A stretch of DNA of 64,000 bases from Flavihumibacter stibioxidans (GTDB lineage: Bacteria > Bacteroidota > Bacteroidia > Chitinophagales > Chitinophagaceae), in NCBI RefSeq assembly GCF_014332695.1, contig NZ_MBUA01000001.1, forward strand, positions 992,001-1,056,000. The letters are read 5' to 3'. Shown in pieces: positions 27,874 to 36,150 of this stretch (position 1 is its first letter; each line of letters opens with the position of its first letter). The position numbers and the translations under genes are program-made. Under the pieces are notes generated by a model. That model was not told where the DNA came from. It did not search any database and saw only the letters and a program-made list of their open reading frames with translations.

Positions 27874-29010
27874 TTATACTACTGTAAAATGGGCATAAAT
27901 ATAGCTGAACCTGGCGCTTTCAGGGATCATCATCAGCAGGGTATCGCCTTTTTTCAGCTTACCGCTGTGGAAGAGTTCTTCGAGCATGAGGTAGGGAGAA
28001 ACGCTTCCTACATTTCCTACACGTACCAGGTTGGTAAACCATTTATCGCGGGCAATATTGATCCCCTGGGCTTCAAAACCTTCCTGGATCTTTTCGCGGA
28101 AAAATTCGGACGAAATATGGGGCAGGATCCAGGTGACAGTTGATTCGTCAAATCCTCTTCTGGCAATTACTTCCTTCAGGTATTCCACTCCTTTTTTTAC
28201 GATATTAACACCCAGCAGCCGGGTATCCTGTTTGAAGGAAAAAAGGCTCTGGTTGGCCCATTCTTCAGCCGGATATTCGGGCCAGCCCACCAATGAGCCA
28301 TCGGGATTGCGGGTGGCACCAGAATACATACAGGCGGGCAGTTCATTGGCGTATGACTTGATATCGATCCAGTCTATTTTGAGTGAGATGCCATTGTCGT
28401 TGGGTTTATCCTGCAGGAGTGCGGCGGCTGCACCATCGCTCAGCATCCAGCGCATGAACTCTTTTTCGAAAGCGATCATGGGGTTGGCATCCAGTTGCTT
28501 CAGCTTCTCTGCTTCGGCTTCAAATTTATCAGAACGCAGCCAGGTGCTGACTTTTTCAGAAGCACCGGCCACGGCAAACTTTTTGTCGCCGCATTTTACC
28601 GACAGGAAGGCATATTTCAAAGCCTGGAACCCGGAGGCGCAGGAACTGCTGATGGAGGCAATCTCAATGGAAGGGCAACCGAGTTCACCATGTATCATGG
28701 CAGTATGGCTGGGCAGCAATTGCTCAGGCGACATGGTTCCGAAGGTCAGCAGGTCGATATGTTCAATGGCAAGATTATCATCAAACAATCCTTCCACAGC
28801 TTTGGCGGCAAGCTGCACATTGCTATGGGTGCTTTTACCATTTTTATCCATAGCATAATAACGGGAGGTGATCTTATTATTAGTAAGGATCTTTACCCTG
28901 GCACGGGAGGGTTTACCATCCACCATTCCCAGGTATTGTTCAATATCCTCATTGCTGACAGGTTCATTGGGCAGGAACTTCGACAATCTTGTTATAAACA
29001 CATCTCCCAT
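27874..29010 (-). CDS. darB: KAS III-like ketosynthase, StlD/DarB family
   Basis: A 378-residue condensing enzyme of the FabH superfamily. The catalytic triad can be read as Cys in ASISSSCASGFQALKYA (about residue 117), His in TWILPHISSEFF (about 295) and Asn in RVGNVGSVSPYLMLEELF (about 330). N-terminal VFITRLSKFLPNEPVSNEDI and ILTNNKITSRYYAMDKNGK are typical of the DarB/StlD branch, which joins two beta-ketoacyl units when making dialkylresorcinols or cyclohexanediones. It is paired with darA 42 nt upstream, the hallmark of this pathway. Confidence 0.85.
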   Translation of the reverse strand: MGDVFITRLSKFLPNEPVSNEDIEQYLGMVDGKPSRARVKILTNNKITSRYYAMDKNGKSTHSNVQLAAKAVEGLFDDNLAIEHIDLLTFGTMSPEQLLPSHTAMIHGELGCPSIEIASISSSCASGFQALKYAFLSVKCGDKKFAVAGASEKVSTWLRSDKFEAEAEKLKQLDANPMIAFEKEFMRWMLSDGAAAALLQDKPNDNGISLKIDWIDIKSYANELPACMYSGATRNPDGSLVGWPEYPAEEWANQSLFSFKQDTRLLGVNIVKKGVEYLKEVIARRGFDESTVTWILPHISSEFFREKIQEGFEAQGINIARDKWFTNLVRVGNVGSVSPYLMLEELFHSGKLKKGDTLLMMIPESARFSYIYAHFTVV

Positions 29011-29052
29011 ATACTTTTCTATTTGAATTCGACTGCAATATTATAAAACGAT

Positions 29053-29973
29053 TTAGATTAGGTCTTTCTCGTAGCTGATCCCTTTAAAATAATTTAACTG
29101 CCCGCGGTATGTTTTGCGTTTCAGCAGACTGGTCATTTTTGCGGTAAATCCTGAAACCGGAGAAAGCACAAAAATACCGGTAAGCAGGATACGTTTGAAC
29201 AAATGCACACGTGGCATGCGGTCAGGATTTCCATGATCGCCTTTTTTCCGGATATAAACGGCAAATTTACGAAACTGTTTGATAGCTCTTTTTTCGAGGA
29301 CAATCAGGGTTGGTTTTAACTCAATGGCACCTTTTCCAACTAACTGGTCCTGTAATCCCGACCACTGGTTTTTTTCCAGGGCATCCAGGATGATGGGACC
29401 AAAACGGCTGGCGGCAGCAATATCACGGCTTTGCACACCTGCTTCCGGTAAAAACCGGCTTGCTTCTTTACGACCGGTGAAATTCCAGCGAATGATCGTA
29501 AAAAGAGAAATCAGGTTATGGTTGGTGTCGGCCAGTACGATGTTACCAACGAGGTTGGCACCAAGTTTCTGCAAGGCCTCCTTTACCCTTTCCTGGGCGT
29601 TCAGCCACATATTACGGGTACCCAGCACGGTGATGACGGGTTTGCCTTTCAATATGCCGGCATATTCACTCTGCAGGAAACTGGAAGTTGGCCTTGAAGG
29701 CGATAAGAACCAGGGTTGATAGCCCAGAATCACCAGATCATAATTTTTGTCGGGGATTGAAACCGGTTGGAGCGGCATAGGAATTTGCTGCACGCATTCA
29801 GGCATGGCGTCAAAAAACTGGTCGCTGGTCCAGGGGAATGGGTAGTCATTCACCGGCTTGTATTCCACCATGGTAACTTCAGCCTGATTGCTTATAGGGT
29901 CAAGCATTTTATCCAGAATATTCCTTAACTGTCCTGTCTGGGAATAATAAATAACGAGGATACTTTTTGCCAT
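29053..29973 (-). CDS. darA: DarA-family flavodoxin-like protein (dialkylresorcinol biosynthesis)
   Basis: 306 residues from the ATG at 29973. An in-frame TTG nine nt upstream is rejected. The N-terminus AKSILVIYYSQTGQLRNIL has a flavodoxin phosphate loop (SQTGQ), followed by QPWFLSPSRPTSSFL and LGTRNMWLNAQERVKEAL, both characteristic of proteins annotated as DarA. DarA is needed with DarB for dialkylresorcinols, where the ring must be closed and aromatised, so a redox role is plausible. First gene of the minus-strand arm, divergent from the ACP gene, with only 77 nt between them. Confidence 0.85.
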   Translation of the reverse strand: MAKSILVIYYSQTGQLRNILDKMLDPISNQAEVTMVEYKPVNDYPFPWTSDQFFDAMPECVQQIPMPLQPVSIPDKNYDLVILGYQPWFLSPSRPTSSFLQSEYAGILKGKPVITVLGTRNMWLNAQERVKEALQKLGANLVGNIVLADTNHNLISLFTIIRWNFTGRKEASRFLPEAGVQSRDIAAASRFGPIILDALEKNQWSGLQDQLVGKGAIELKPTLIVLEKRAIKQFRKFAVYIRKKGDHGNPDRMPRVHLFKRILLTGIFVLSPVSGFTAKMTSLLKRKTYRGQLNYFKGISYEKDLI

Positions 29974-30018
29974 AGGTTGCAATTTAAATGCTTACTGCAA
30001 TTAATTCCTAATTATGGC

Positions 30019-30026
30019 TAATTTTG
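30019..30026 (+). promoter_or_regulatory. Possible -7 element for the ACP/ketosynthase arm
   Basis: TAATTTTG matches TAnnTTTG and lies 24 nt before the ACP start codon, but I see no TTG at the expected distance upstream. Confidence 0.35.
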
Positions 30027-30050
30027 GCCTCTTTAAATAATTATCCCTGC

Positions 30051-30308
30051 ATGGAAGATTTTAAACGTACGTTGAAGTTGCAGATCATCGAAGCCCTTAA
30101 TCTCCAGGGTATGCAACCTGAAGAAATTGATGACAGTGCACCGCTTTTCGGAGAAGGGCTTGGACTCGACAGTATAGATTCCCTTGAAATGATCGTTCTG
30201 ATGGAACGTAACTATGGTATTAAAATTGAGGATCCCCGTGAAGGACGCAGGGTTTTTGAGTCAATAAATATGATGGCTGAATATATACAGACCAACAGAA
30301 AAAAATAA
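30051..30308 (+). CDS. Acyl carrier protein
   Basis: An 85-residue acidic protein from the ATG at 30051, with the phosphopantetheine serine in GLGLDSIDSLEM (about residue 39) and an Asp directly before it, as the PPTase needs. The rest follows the four-helix ACP plan (helix III region DPREGRRVFESI). It is a pathway-dedicated ACP rather than the fatty-acid AcpP: it heads a three-gene arm with two ketosynthase-type genes, the next beginning one nt after its stop. A longer frame from 30024 includes leader sequence and is unlikely. Confidence 0.9.
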   Translation: MEDFKRTLKLQIIEALNLQGMQPEEIDDSAPLFGEGLGLDSIDSLEMIVLMERNYGIKIEDPREGRRVFESINMMAEYIQTNRKK

Positions 30309-30309
30309 T

Positions 30310-31518
30310 ATGTGCAAGGTGTATGTAACCGGTATGGGTATGGTGTCGGCATTGGGTATTGGGGTGGACACAAACCGGGATGCATTAATCTCCAGGCGAT
30401 CCGGCATCGGATATGCAAAACACCTCAACAGCCTGCTCAGGGACCAGTTACCTGTCGGTGAAATTGATCATGCCACAAGTGAATTATTCAGGTTCCTTCA
30501 CAACCCAGGCAACCTTCAGGAAAGCAGGCTGGTATTGCTGGCTGCTATCGCCCTTCAGGAAGCGCTGGCCACGGCGGGTATGCCTCTTAATGAACAAAAA
30601 AAAGCAGGCTTTATCAATTCCACCACTGTTGGAGGCATGGCGGATGTTGAATATGTGTATGAACAATTAATCGATCCCTCGATTCCTGAGATCAGCGCTG
30701 ATTTGGGTGATTCGCTTGATTGCGCCCATGGTACAGAGGAACTGGCGAGGCATTTCGGGTTAACCCGCTTCATCAGTACGGTGAGTACCGCCTGCTCCTC
30801 CTCTGCCAACGCAATTATTTATGGGGCAAGACTGATCAGGGGAGGCATGCTGGACCAGGTTATTTGCGGTGGTGTGGATACGCTGACCAGGTTTACTATC
30901 AATGGTTTTAACAGCCTGAAGAATATGGACAGAAATCATTGCAAGCCATTTGATGCCAACCGGAATGGACTGAACCTGGGAGAAGGAGCTGCCTACCTGG
31001 TATTGGAAAGCGAAGAATCGATTTGCAGGACTGGCAGGAAGCCGCTGGCACAATTAAGCGGGTACTGCAACTTCAATGAAGCCTTTCACCCCACCGCTCC
31101 TTCCCCTGATGGGGATGGTGCGTATCAGGCGATGAAAGGAGCCATCCGGGAAGCCGGCCTGACCACCATGGACATTTCCTTTATCAACGCGCATGGCACT
31201 GCTACGATAAATAATGATATAGCCGAAGCATTTGCGCTACGCAGGTTATTTGGGGAGAACATTCCACCTTTTAGTTCCACAAAAAGCTATACCGGCCATA
31301 CCCTGGCGCCTTCAGGAGCAATTGAAGCAATCTATTCCATACTCAGCATTTTGAACAACGAGGCTTATCCTGTGTTGAATTATGAAACGGCTATGCCAGA
31401 AGTCGAACTGGAACCGGTTACAGAAGTCATGTACAATGCCGGTATTCAACATGTATTGAGTAATTCATTTGGTTTCGGAGGAAACAATGCAAGCCTTCTA
31501 TTCAGCAAATATGATTAA
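30310..31518 (+). CDS. Beta-ketoacyl-ACP synthase (KAS I/II type), catalytically intact
   Basis: A 402-residue condensing enzyme. The Cys-His-His triad is complete: VSTACSSSANAI (Cys about residue 162), FINAHGTAT (His about 299) and SYTGHTLAPSGAIEA (His about 338). DANRNGLNLGEGAAYLVLE is the conserved loop. It extends ACP-bound chains, presumably feeding DarB with the beta-ketoacyl units needed for condensation. Its last eight nt overlap the start of the CLF-like gene, so the two are likely made in equal amounts as a heterodimer, as in type II polyketide systems (inference). Confidence 0.9.
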   Translation: MCKVYVTGMGMVSALGIGVDTNRDALISRRSGIGYAKHLNSLLRDQLPVGEIDHATSELFRFLHNPGNLQESRLVLLAAIALQEALATAGMPLNEQKKAGFINSTTVGGMADVEYVYEQLIDPSIPEISADLGDSLDCAHGTEELARHFGLTRFISTVSTACSSSANAIIYGARLIRGGMLDQVICGGVDTLTRFTINGFNSLKNMDRNHCKPFDANRNGLNLGEGAAYLVLESEESICRTGRKPLAQLSGYCNFNEAFHPTAPSPDGDGAYQAMKGAIREAGLTTMDISFINAHGTATINNDIAEAFALRRLFGENIPPFSSTKSYTGHTLAPSGAIEAIYSILSILNNEAYPVLNYETAMPEVELEPVTEVMYNAGIQHVLSNSFGFGGNNASLLFSKYD

Positions 31519-32572
31519 GCCGGTATATATCAGATCTGCCCGGGCCATCTGCGCCCAGGATACTTTTACCGGAAACTGTTTACCAAAAGAGTTGACCGAT
31601 GCAGTAAACAACGCACTCAGTTATAATCACCCTGATTACAGCCGGTATTTTTCCATTATGCAACTCAGACGCATGGGCAGGCTTACAAAAACCGGTATGG
31701 TGGCAGCAATAGAATGTTTGAGGGATGCAGGTATTTCCCATCCGGACGCTATTATAACGGGAACGGGTAAGGGAAGTATGAGTGACACCGAAAAATTCAT
31801 GGGCAATATCCGTGAATTCCATGAAGGGACCCTGAACCCCACTCCGTTTATCCAGTCGACCTATAATTCACTGAACGGATTAATCGGGCTTCACCACGGT
31901 ACCAGTTGTTACAATACTACTTATGTACACCGCGGGTTTTCACTGGAGCATTCTTTGCTGGATGCCATGCTCCTTTTTAGTGAAGGACGGGCGAAAAATG
32001 CGCTGGCGGGATCTTTTGAAGAGATGACGCCGGAGCATTTTATCATTAAAAAGAAATTGGGCTACTGGAAGGAAGCCCCGGTTTCCTGCATGGATTTGCT
32101 GCGTTCCGGGACCTCTGGCAGTATATCGGGGGAGGGTACTTTTTTCTTTCTTTTACAGGATAGCGAAAGCAATGCGATGGCCCGGCTGGACGGGATCAGG
32201 ATATTATTTGAACCAACCCTGCAGGAACTGACAGTGGAAGCCGGAAGGTTTTTAAAAGAACATGGATTAGCCTGGGCTGATATCGACATTCTGCTTTCAG
32301 GTGAAAACGGGGACATCAGGTTTGGAGACTATTATAAAACAATTTCAGCGGAGATACCTGAAAGGGCACATCATCTAGCTTTCAAGCATGTATGCGGAGA
32401 GTTCGATACGGCTGCAGGATTTGCATTATGGCAGGCTGCGCATATCCTCGAGCGGCAGGAAGTACCGGATGTTTTACAATTGCGGAAAGGCACCGCAGGA
32501 AATATCCGCCACCTCCTTATCTACAACAATTATTACGGTAAGCAACATGCATTTTACCTGTTAGGCGTCTGA
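31511..32572 (+). CDS. Chain-length-factor-like ketosynthase partner lacking catalytic Cys
   Basis: About 353 residues from the ATG at 31511, overlapping the previous stop by eight nt (an upstream start at 31469 would give a 50-nt overlap). It keeps the thiolase-like fold and aligns to its neighbour through GTSCYNTTYVHRGFSLEHSL and KNALAGSFEEMT. The nucleophile Cys aligns with Gly in HRGFS, the first catalytic His with Glu in SGENGD, and only the second His (FKHVCGE) remains. It cannot condense by itself, so a CLF role is likely. The stop codon TGA is part of a GTCTGAC repeat. Confidence 0.75.
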   Translation: MIKPVYIRSARAICAQDTFTGNCLPKELTDAVNNALSYNHPDYSRYFSIMQLRRMGRLTKTGMVAAIECLRDAGISHPDAIITGTGKGSMSDTEKFMGNIREFHEGTLNPTPFIQSTYNSLNGLIGLHHGTSCYNTTYVHRGFSLEHSLLDAMLLFSEGRAKNALAGSFEEMTPEHFIIKKKLGYWKEAPVSCMDLLRSGTSGSISGEGTFFFLLQDSESNAMARLDGIRILFEPTLQELTVEAGRFLKEHGLAWADIDILLSGENGDIRFGDYYKTISAEIPERAHHLAFKHVCGEFDTAAGFALWQAAHILERQEVPDVLQLRKGTAGNIRHLLIYNNYYGKQHAFYLLGV

Positions 32573-32680
32573 CATAGGGGTTCGGGGGAAGGCGTCGGGG
32601 GAAGGTGTCTGACGTTTGAGATGGTTGAATTCAGTAATCCTAAACGTCAGACACCTCAAAACCCCAAACGTCAGACACCT
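32564..32680. repeat. GTCTGACG-family inverted and direct repeats downstream of the cluster
   Basis: AGGTGTCTGACGTTT (32603-32617) is inverted exactly as AAACGTCAGACACCT at 32642-32656. That 15-mer repeats directly at 32666-32680. GGCGTCTGAC at 32564 holds the stop codon of the preceding gene. The G-rich unit TCGGGGGAAGG occurs twice at 32583-32605. Same module as the palindromes at 20092-20353. Confidence 0.88.
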
Positions 32681-32689
32681 GTAAGAAAT

Positions 32690-32722
32690 AAAAAAGCCGC
32701 AACATAAGTTGCGGCCTTTTTA
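32690..32722 (-). terminator. Terminator of the rplKAJL operon
   Basis: GTTGCGGC / GCCGCAAC eight-bp stem with a four-base loop, followed on the minus strand by six T. It lies 19 nt after the rplL stop, so little transcription should pass towards rpoB. Confidence 0.88.
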
Positions 32723-32740
32723 TTATTTGCACCTGGGTGA

Positions 32741-33115
32741 TTAGTTGATTTCAACATCAGCACCGGCTTCTTTCAGCTTGTTAGCGATATCATCAGCTTC
32801 TGCCTTTGATACACCTTCTTTAACAGCCTTGGGAGCGCCGTCAACCAGTTCTTTTGCTTCTTTCAGACCCAGACCTGTCAGGTCCTTAACGATCTTAACT
32901 ACGTTCAGTTTAGAAGCACCACCGCTCTTCAGGATAACATTGAAAGCGGTCTTCTCTTCAACTGCGGCACCAGCACCGGCACCTTCAGCAGCTACTACTA
33001 CTGCAGCAGCAGCAGGTTCGATACCGTATTCAGATTTCAATACATCAGCCAGTTCCTGTACTTCTTTTACAGTGAGGCCAACCAGTTGTTCAGCTAAAAC
33101 TTTTACGTCTGCCAT
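32741..33115 (-). CDS. rplL: Ribosomal protein L7/L12
   Basis: 124 residues. N-terminal dimerisation/L10-binding helices ([20 protein letters not shown]), the Ala/Val/Glu-rich hinge [20 protein letters not shown], and the C-terminal factor-binding domain ([20 protein letters not shown]) are all visible. It forms the ribosomal stalk on L10, recruiting elongation factors. Last gene of rplKAJL. In most bacteria rpoB follows directly, but here a terminator and the DarAB cluster intervene. Confidence 0.98.
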   Translation of the reverse strand: MADVKVLAEQLVGLTVKEVQELADVLKSEYGIEPAAAAVVVAAEGAGAGAAVEEKTAFNVILKSGGASKLNVVKIVKDLTGLGLKEAKELVDGAPKAVKEGVSKAEADDIANKLKEAGADVEIN

Positions 33116-33219
33116 TGTTTAAAATTTTTACCGTCTTCACAGCCTGACGCTCCGACGGCGGTTTTTAAAAAAATTCTAATAACCCCCTTCAGGCAGGGGA
33201 ATGTTTTATTGATGAGTGA

Positions 33220-33762
33220 TTACTCAGCAGGAGCTGCTTCAACAGGAGCAGCAGCGGCTTCAGCACCACCTTCGTTCTTGCCTTTTTCCAGCAAAGCAGC
33301 GATAACACGCTTGGCAGGAGATTGCAACAGACCGATAACTTCGCCGATAAGCTCGTTTTTGGTCTTGATCTTGGTGAGGGCCTTCAGCTGGTCATCGCCA
33401 ACATAGATATCACCATTGATGAAAGCTGCTTTCAGGATAGGACGATCACCTTTAGACTCTGTACGGAAAGTAGAGATGATCAAAGCCGGATCCTTGGGGT
33501 TCTCGGAGAACAGCAGGGCTGTTACGTTGTTGAGTGCTTCATACACACCGCTGTACTTTTCGGCATCCAGAGATTCCAGTGCCTTTTTGATCAGGGTGTT
33601 CTTAGCCACTTTCATTTCAACCTGCTTGTCGAAACAAACGCTGCGAAGCTTGGACACCTGAGCCACAGAGAGGCTTTCAGTGTCAGTGATATAGAAGTTA
33701 TTGTATTGAGAGAACTTGCCCTTCAGCAGTTCAATCACTTCTTGTTTTTGTTCTTTAGTCAT
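33220..33762 (-). CDS. rplJ: Ribosomal protein L10
   Basis: 180 residues. The N-terminal RNA-binding part (KQEVIELLKGKFSQYNNFYI, VEMKVAKNTLIKKALE) and the C-terminal helix with an Ala/Glu-rich tail that anchors L12 dimers are recognisable. It lies between rplA (46-nt gap) and rplL (104-nt gap). In other bacteria L10-L12 represses its own leader; the 5' gap here is too short to show a clear structure. Confidence 0.97.
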   Translation of the reverse strand: MTKEQKQEVIELLKGKFSQYNNFYITDTESLSVAQVSKLRSVCFDKQVEMKVAKNTLIKKALESLDAEKYSGVYEALNNVTALLFSENPKDPALIISTFRTESKGDRPILKAAFINGDIYVGDDQLKALTKIKTKNELIGEVIGLLQSPAKRVIAALLEKGKNEGGAEAAAAPVEAAPAE

Positions 33763-33808
33763 ACCGCAATAATTTATATCTGCCCTTTAGAGGAGAACGG
33801 TTTTTGAA

Positions 33809-34501
33809 TTAGTGGATGAATGTTTTGGTGTCGATAGTGATACCAGGACTCATAGTACTTGCCATGCTAACACCTTTCAGATAGGTGCCTTTAGCAGTAG
33901 CAGGCTTGAGTTTAATGATAGCGTTGATCAGTTCCTGGCTGTTCTCGGCAATCTTATCGGGACCAAAACTTACACGACCGATGGAAGCATGAACGATACC
34001 GGCTTTATCAACCTTGAAGGCGATTTTACCGCCTTTAACCTCGTTCACGGCAGATGCTACATCATTGGTAACAGTTCCGGTCTTGGGGTTTGGCATCAGG
34101 TTACGTGGACCCAGGATTTTACCAAGTTTACCAATCTTAGGCATTACAGAAGGGGTAGCGATGATTACATCAATATCAGTCCAGCCGCCTTCAATCTTCT
34201 GGATAAACTCGTCCAGGCCAACGTGGTCTGCACCAGCACCTTTTGCATCGTTCTCTTTATCAGGGGTACAAAGTACCAGTACACGCTTGGTTTTACCTGT
34301 ACCGTGAGGCAGGGTAACGGTTCCGCGTACAGCCTGGTCGGCCTTCTTCGGATCAACACCCAGACGGATATGCAGGTCAACAGAAGCGTCGAACTTAGCG
34401 ATATTCACTTCCTTCACCAGTGAAGAAGCTTCTTTCAGTGAATAGATTTTATTGGAATCAACCTTAGGGTTAACTGCTTTTCTTTTTTTAGTGATAGCCA
34501 T
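33809..34501 (-). CDS. rplA: Ribosomal protein L1
   Basis: 230 residues with the usual L1 signature ([32 protein letters not shown]). It binds 23S rRNA at the mobile L1 stalk and, in many bacteria, represses its own rplKA mRNA. It is 26 nt downstream of rplK and 46 nt upstream of rplJ in the rplKAJL operon. Confidence 0.98.
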   Translation of the reverse strand: MAITKKRKAVNPKVDSNKIYSLKEASSLVKEVNIAKFDASVDLHIRLGVDPKKADQAVRGTVTLPHGTGKTKRVLVLCTPDKENDAKGAGADHVGLDEFIQKIEGGWTDIDVIIATPSVMPKIGKLGKILGPRNLMPNPKTGTVTNDVASAVNEVKGGKIAFKVDKAGIVHASIGRVSFGPDKIAENSQELINAIIKLKPATAKGTYLKGVSMASTMSPGITIDTKTFIH

Positions 34502-34527
34502 TGCTCAAAAGTTTTTGTGTTTCACAA

Positions 34528-34971
34528 TTAATTTTCCCATGGAGCAACACCATCAACAGTGATACCCATGCTGCGTGCTGTACCGGCTACCATTTTCATG
34601 GCACTTTCCAGGGTGAAGCAGTTCAGGTCAGGCATTTTGTCCTTCGCGATAGCTTCTACCTGGGCCCAGGTAACTTTACCAACTTTTGAACGGTTAGGCT
34701 CCTTAGATCCACTCTGCAGTTTTGCAGCTTCCAGTAATTGCACAGAAGCGGGAGGAGTTTTGATAACGAAGTCGAAAGACTTGTCAGAGTACACTGTAAT
34801 CAATACAGGCAGTACTTTTCCCATTTTGTCCTGGGTTCTTGCATTGAATTGCTTACAGAACTCCATGATGTTCAGACCTTTAGAACCGAGGGCCGGACCA
34901 ATGGGGGGTGCAGGATTGGCTTGACCGCCTTTACACTGCAGCTTAACGAAACCAGTGATTTCTTTTGCCAT
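34528..34971 (-). CDS. rplK: Ribosomal protein L11
   Basis: 147 residues from the ATG at 34971 ([20 protein letters not shown]), the canonical start. A further upstream start would add 16 residues of leader sequence and is rejected. [20 protein letters not shown] and the C-terminal rRNA-binding domain ([20 protein letters not shown]) are intact. First gene of rplKAJL, with its own consensus promoter at 35066-35096 and the nusG terminator upstream. Confidence 0.98.
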   Translation of the reverse strand: MAKEITGFVKLQCKGGQANPAPPIGPALGSKGLNIMEFCKQFNARTQDKMGKVLPVLITVYSDKSFDFVIKTPPASVQLLEAAKLQSGSKEPNRSKVGKVTWAQVEAIAKDKMPDLNCFTLESAMKMVAGTARSMGITVDGVAPWEN

Positions 34972-35065
34972 TTTAAAAAGTTTTTTTGGTGATAGCGTCC
35001 GGCAATGCTTTCGCAGCACCTGACTCCCAAATCCAATTCGAAAAAAGAACTTATGATTGGGGGTG

Positions 35066-35096
35066 CAAAACTATGAATAATATTTAATCTGTCCAA
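35066..35096 (-). promoter_or_regulatory. Predicted rplKAJL promoter
   Basis: Minus strand TTG (35096-35094), 20-nt spacer, TAGTTTTG (35073-35066), a perfect TAnnTTTG. It lies downstream of the nusG terminator and about 95 nt before rplK. Confidence 0.75.
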
Positions 35097-35143
35097 GAGT
35101 TTCCTCAAAAAGCCAGTCAATTCAACCATTGCAGCCGGGCAAG

Positions 35144-35180
35144 CAAAAAAAAGAGGATGTACCGCCTGGACACATCCTCA
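35144..35180 (-). terminator. Terminator after nusG
   Basis: Minus strand GAGGATGT / ACATCCTC stem with an 11-base loop followed by eight T. It separates secE-nusG from rplKAJL. Confidence 0.85.
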
Positions 35181-35215
35181 ATTATATACCATCTGACCTG
35201 GGTCAGAAATGTTTA

Positions 35216-35782
35216 TTATGATAGTTTTTCTACCTGCATGTAGTTCAGTTCAACGGGTGTGGAGCGACCGAATATCTTAACTGTTACCTTAAGTTTCTTC
35301 TTCTCGTCGTTTACTTCCTCGATGATACCATTGAAATCATTAAAAGGACCTTCGATGATTTTGATGGTTTCGCCAACAATGAAAGGCTCACTCATGCTCA
35401 TGCCGCCGGCTTCGCTCATTTCATCCATCTTGCCCAGCATTTTATTCACTTCAGCCTTACGCAGGGCAATCGGGTGTTCTTTCCCAAGGAAATGAATCAC
35501 ATTGCTGGTATTTTTGATGGTATCACGAAGATCATCTCCCAGTTTACCATCCACCACTTCTATCATTACGTATCCCGGGTAGTAGTTACGCTCGCGCATC
35601 ACTTTCTTCCCGTTCTGTACTTTATACACTTTCTCCACGGGCAGGAATACCTGTTTTACCACTTCACTCCATCCTCCGCGGCTGATTTCCTTGTCCAGGT
35701 ATTCCTTTACCTTACGCTCTTTGCCGCTTACGACACGCAGAACGTACCATTTGGTTTCCTGTTGGTTAATAGTTTCTTCCAT
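35216..35782 (-). CDS. nusG: Transcription termination/antitermination factor NusG
   Basis: 188 residues: the NGN domain (KWYVLRVVSGKERKVKEYLD; YYPGYVMIEV) and the C-terminal KOW domain (FIVGETIKIIEGPFNDFNGI). It binds RNA polymerase and links it to the ribosome or Rho. Its ATG overlaps the secE stop by one nt, so translation is probably coupled. A strong hairpin terminator follows. Confidence 0.97.
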   Translation of the reverse strand: MEETINQQETKWYVLRVVSGKERKVKEYLDKEISRGGWSEVVKQVFLPVEKVYKVQNGKKVMRERNYYPGYVMIEVVDGKLGDDLRDTIKNTSNVIHFLGKEHPIALRKAEVNKMLGKMDEMSEAGGMSMSEPFIVGETIKIIEGPFNDFNGIIEEVNDEKKKLKVTVKIFGRSTPVELNYMQVEKLS

Positions 35783-35976
35783 TATGCAAAGAATGAGTAA
35801 ATCAATTTCAATAGGGAATTAGAAGCAAAATCCATCAGCCAGATTACCAGGGTGATCAGGATGGTAGCTACCAGCACAATCATGGTAGACTGCTGTAACT
35901 GTGCCCAGTTTGGCCAGGTTACTTTCTCCATCAGCTCTTTGTAAGACTCGCTGAAATAGGTTGTTACTTTATTCAT
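35782..35976 (-). CDS. secE: Preprotein translocase subunit SecE
   Basis: A 64-residue single-span protein of the short SecE type: an amphipathic N-terminal stretch with the conserved EKVTWPNWAQLQQS, then one transmembrane helix (TMIVLVATILITLVIWLMDF). It stabilises SecY in the inner membrane. It follows tRNA-Trp and overlaps nusG by one nt. Confidence 0.95.
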   Translation of the reverse strand: MNKVTTYFSESYKELMEKVTWPNWAQLQQSTMIVLVATILITLVIWLMDFASNSLLKLIYSFFA

Positions 35977-36020
35977 GATACAAGATTACTTGTTTACAAA
36001 CTTTGACAGAAACAAAAGAA

Positions 36021-36046
36021 CTCAACAGGTTGTCTGACCTGTTGAG
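36021..36046 (-). terminator. Hairpin between tRNA-Trp and secE
   Basis: Perfect ten-bp stem CTCAACAGGT / ACCTGTTGAG with a six-base loop, followed on the minus strand by TTCTTTTGTTTC. It could end the tRNA-Trp transcript. The U-tract is imperfect, so attenuation or an RNA processing site is also possible. Confidence 0.6.
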
Positions 36047-36078
36047 CTTTTGCAAAATAATGATTTCCTGTCAATTCG

Positions 36079-36149
36079 CACGGGCAACAGGATTCGAACC
36101 CGTATCAAAGGTTTTGGAGACCTCTATTCTACCATTGAACTATGCCCGT
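36079..36149 (-). tRNA. trnW: tRNA-Trp (CCA)
   Basis: A 71-nt cloverleaf. Acceptor ACGGGCA pairs with TGCCCGT, the T-arm is ACGGGTTCGAATCCTGT, and the anticodon CCA lies in the loop. No CCA tail is encoded. It lies between tuf and secE. Confidence 0.95.
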
Positions 36150-36150
36150 A

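Noticed and set aside
32577-32605. Possible G-quadruplex in AGGGGTTCGGGGGAAGG
   Set aside because: Only three long G-runs; a fourth would have to be GG, so support is weak.
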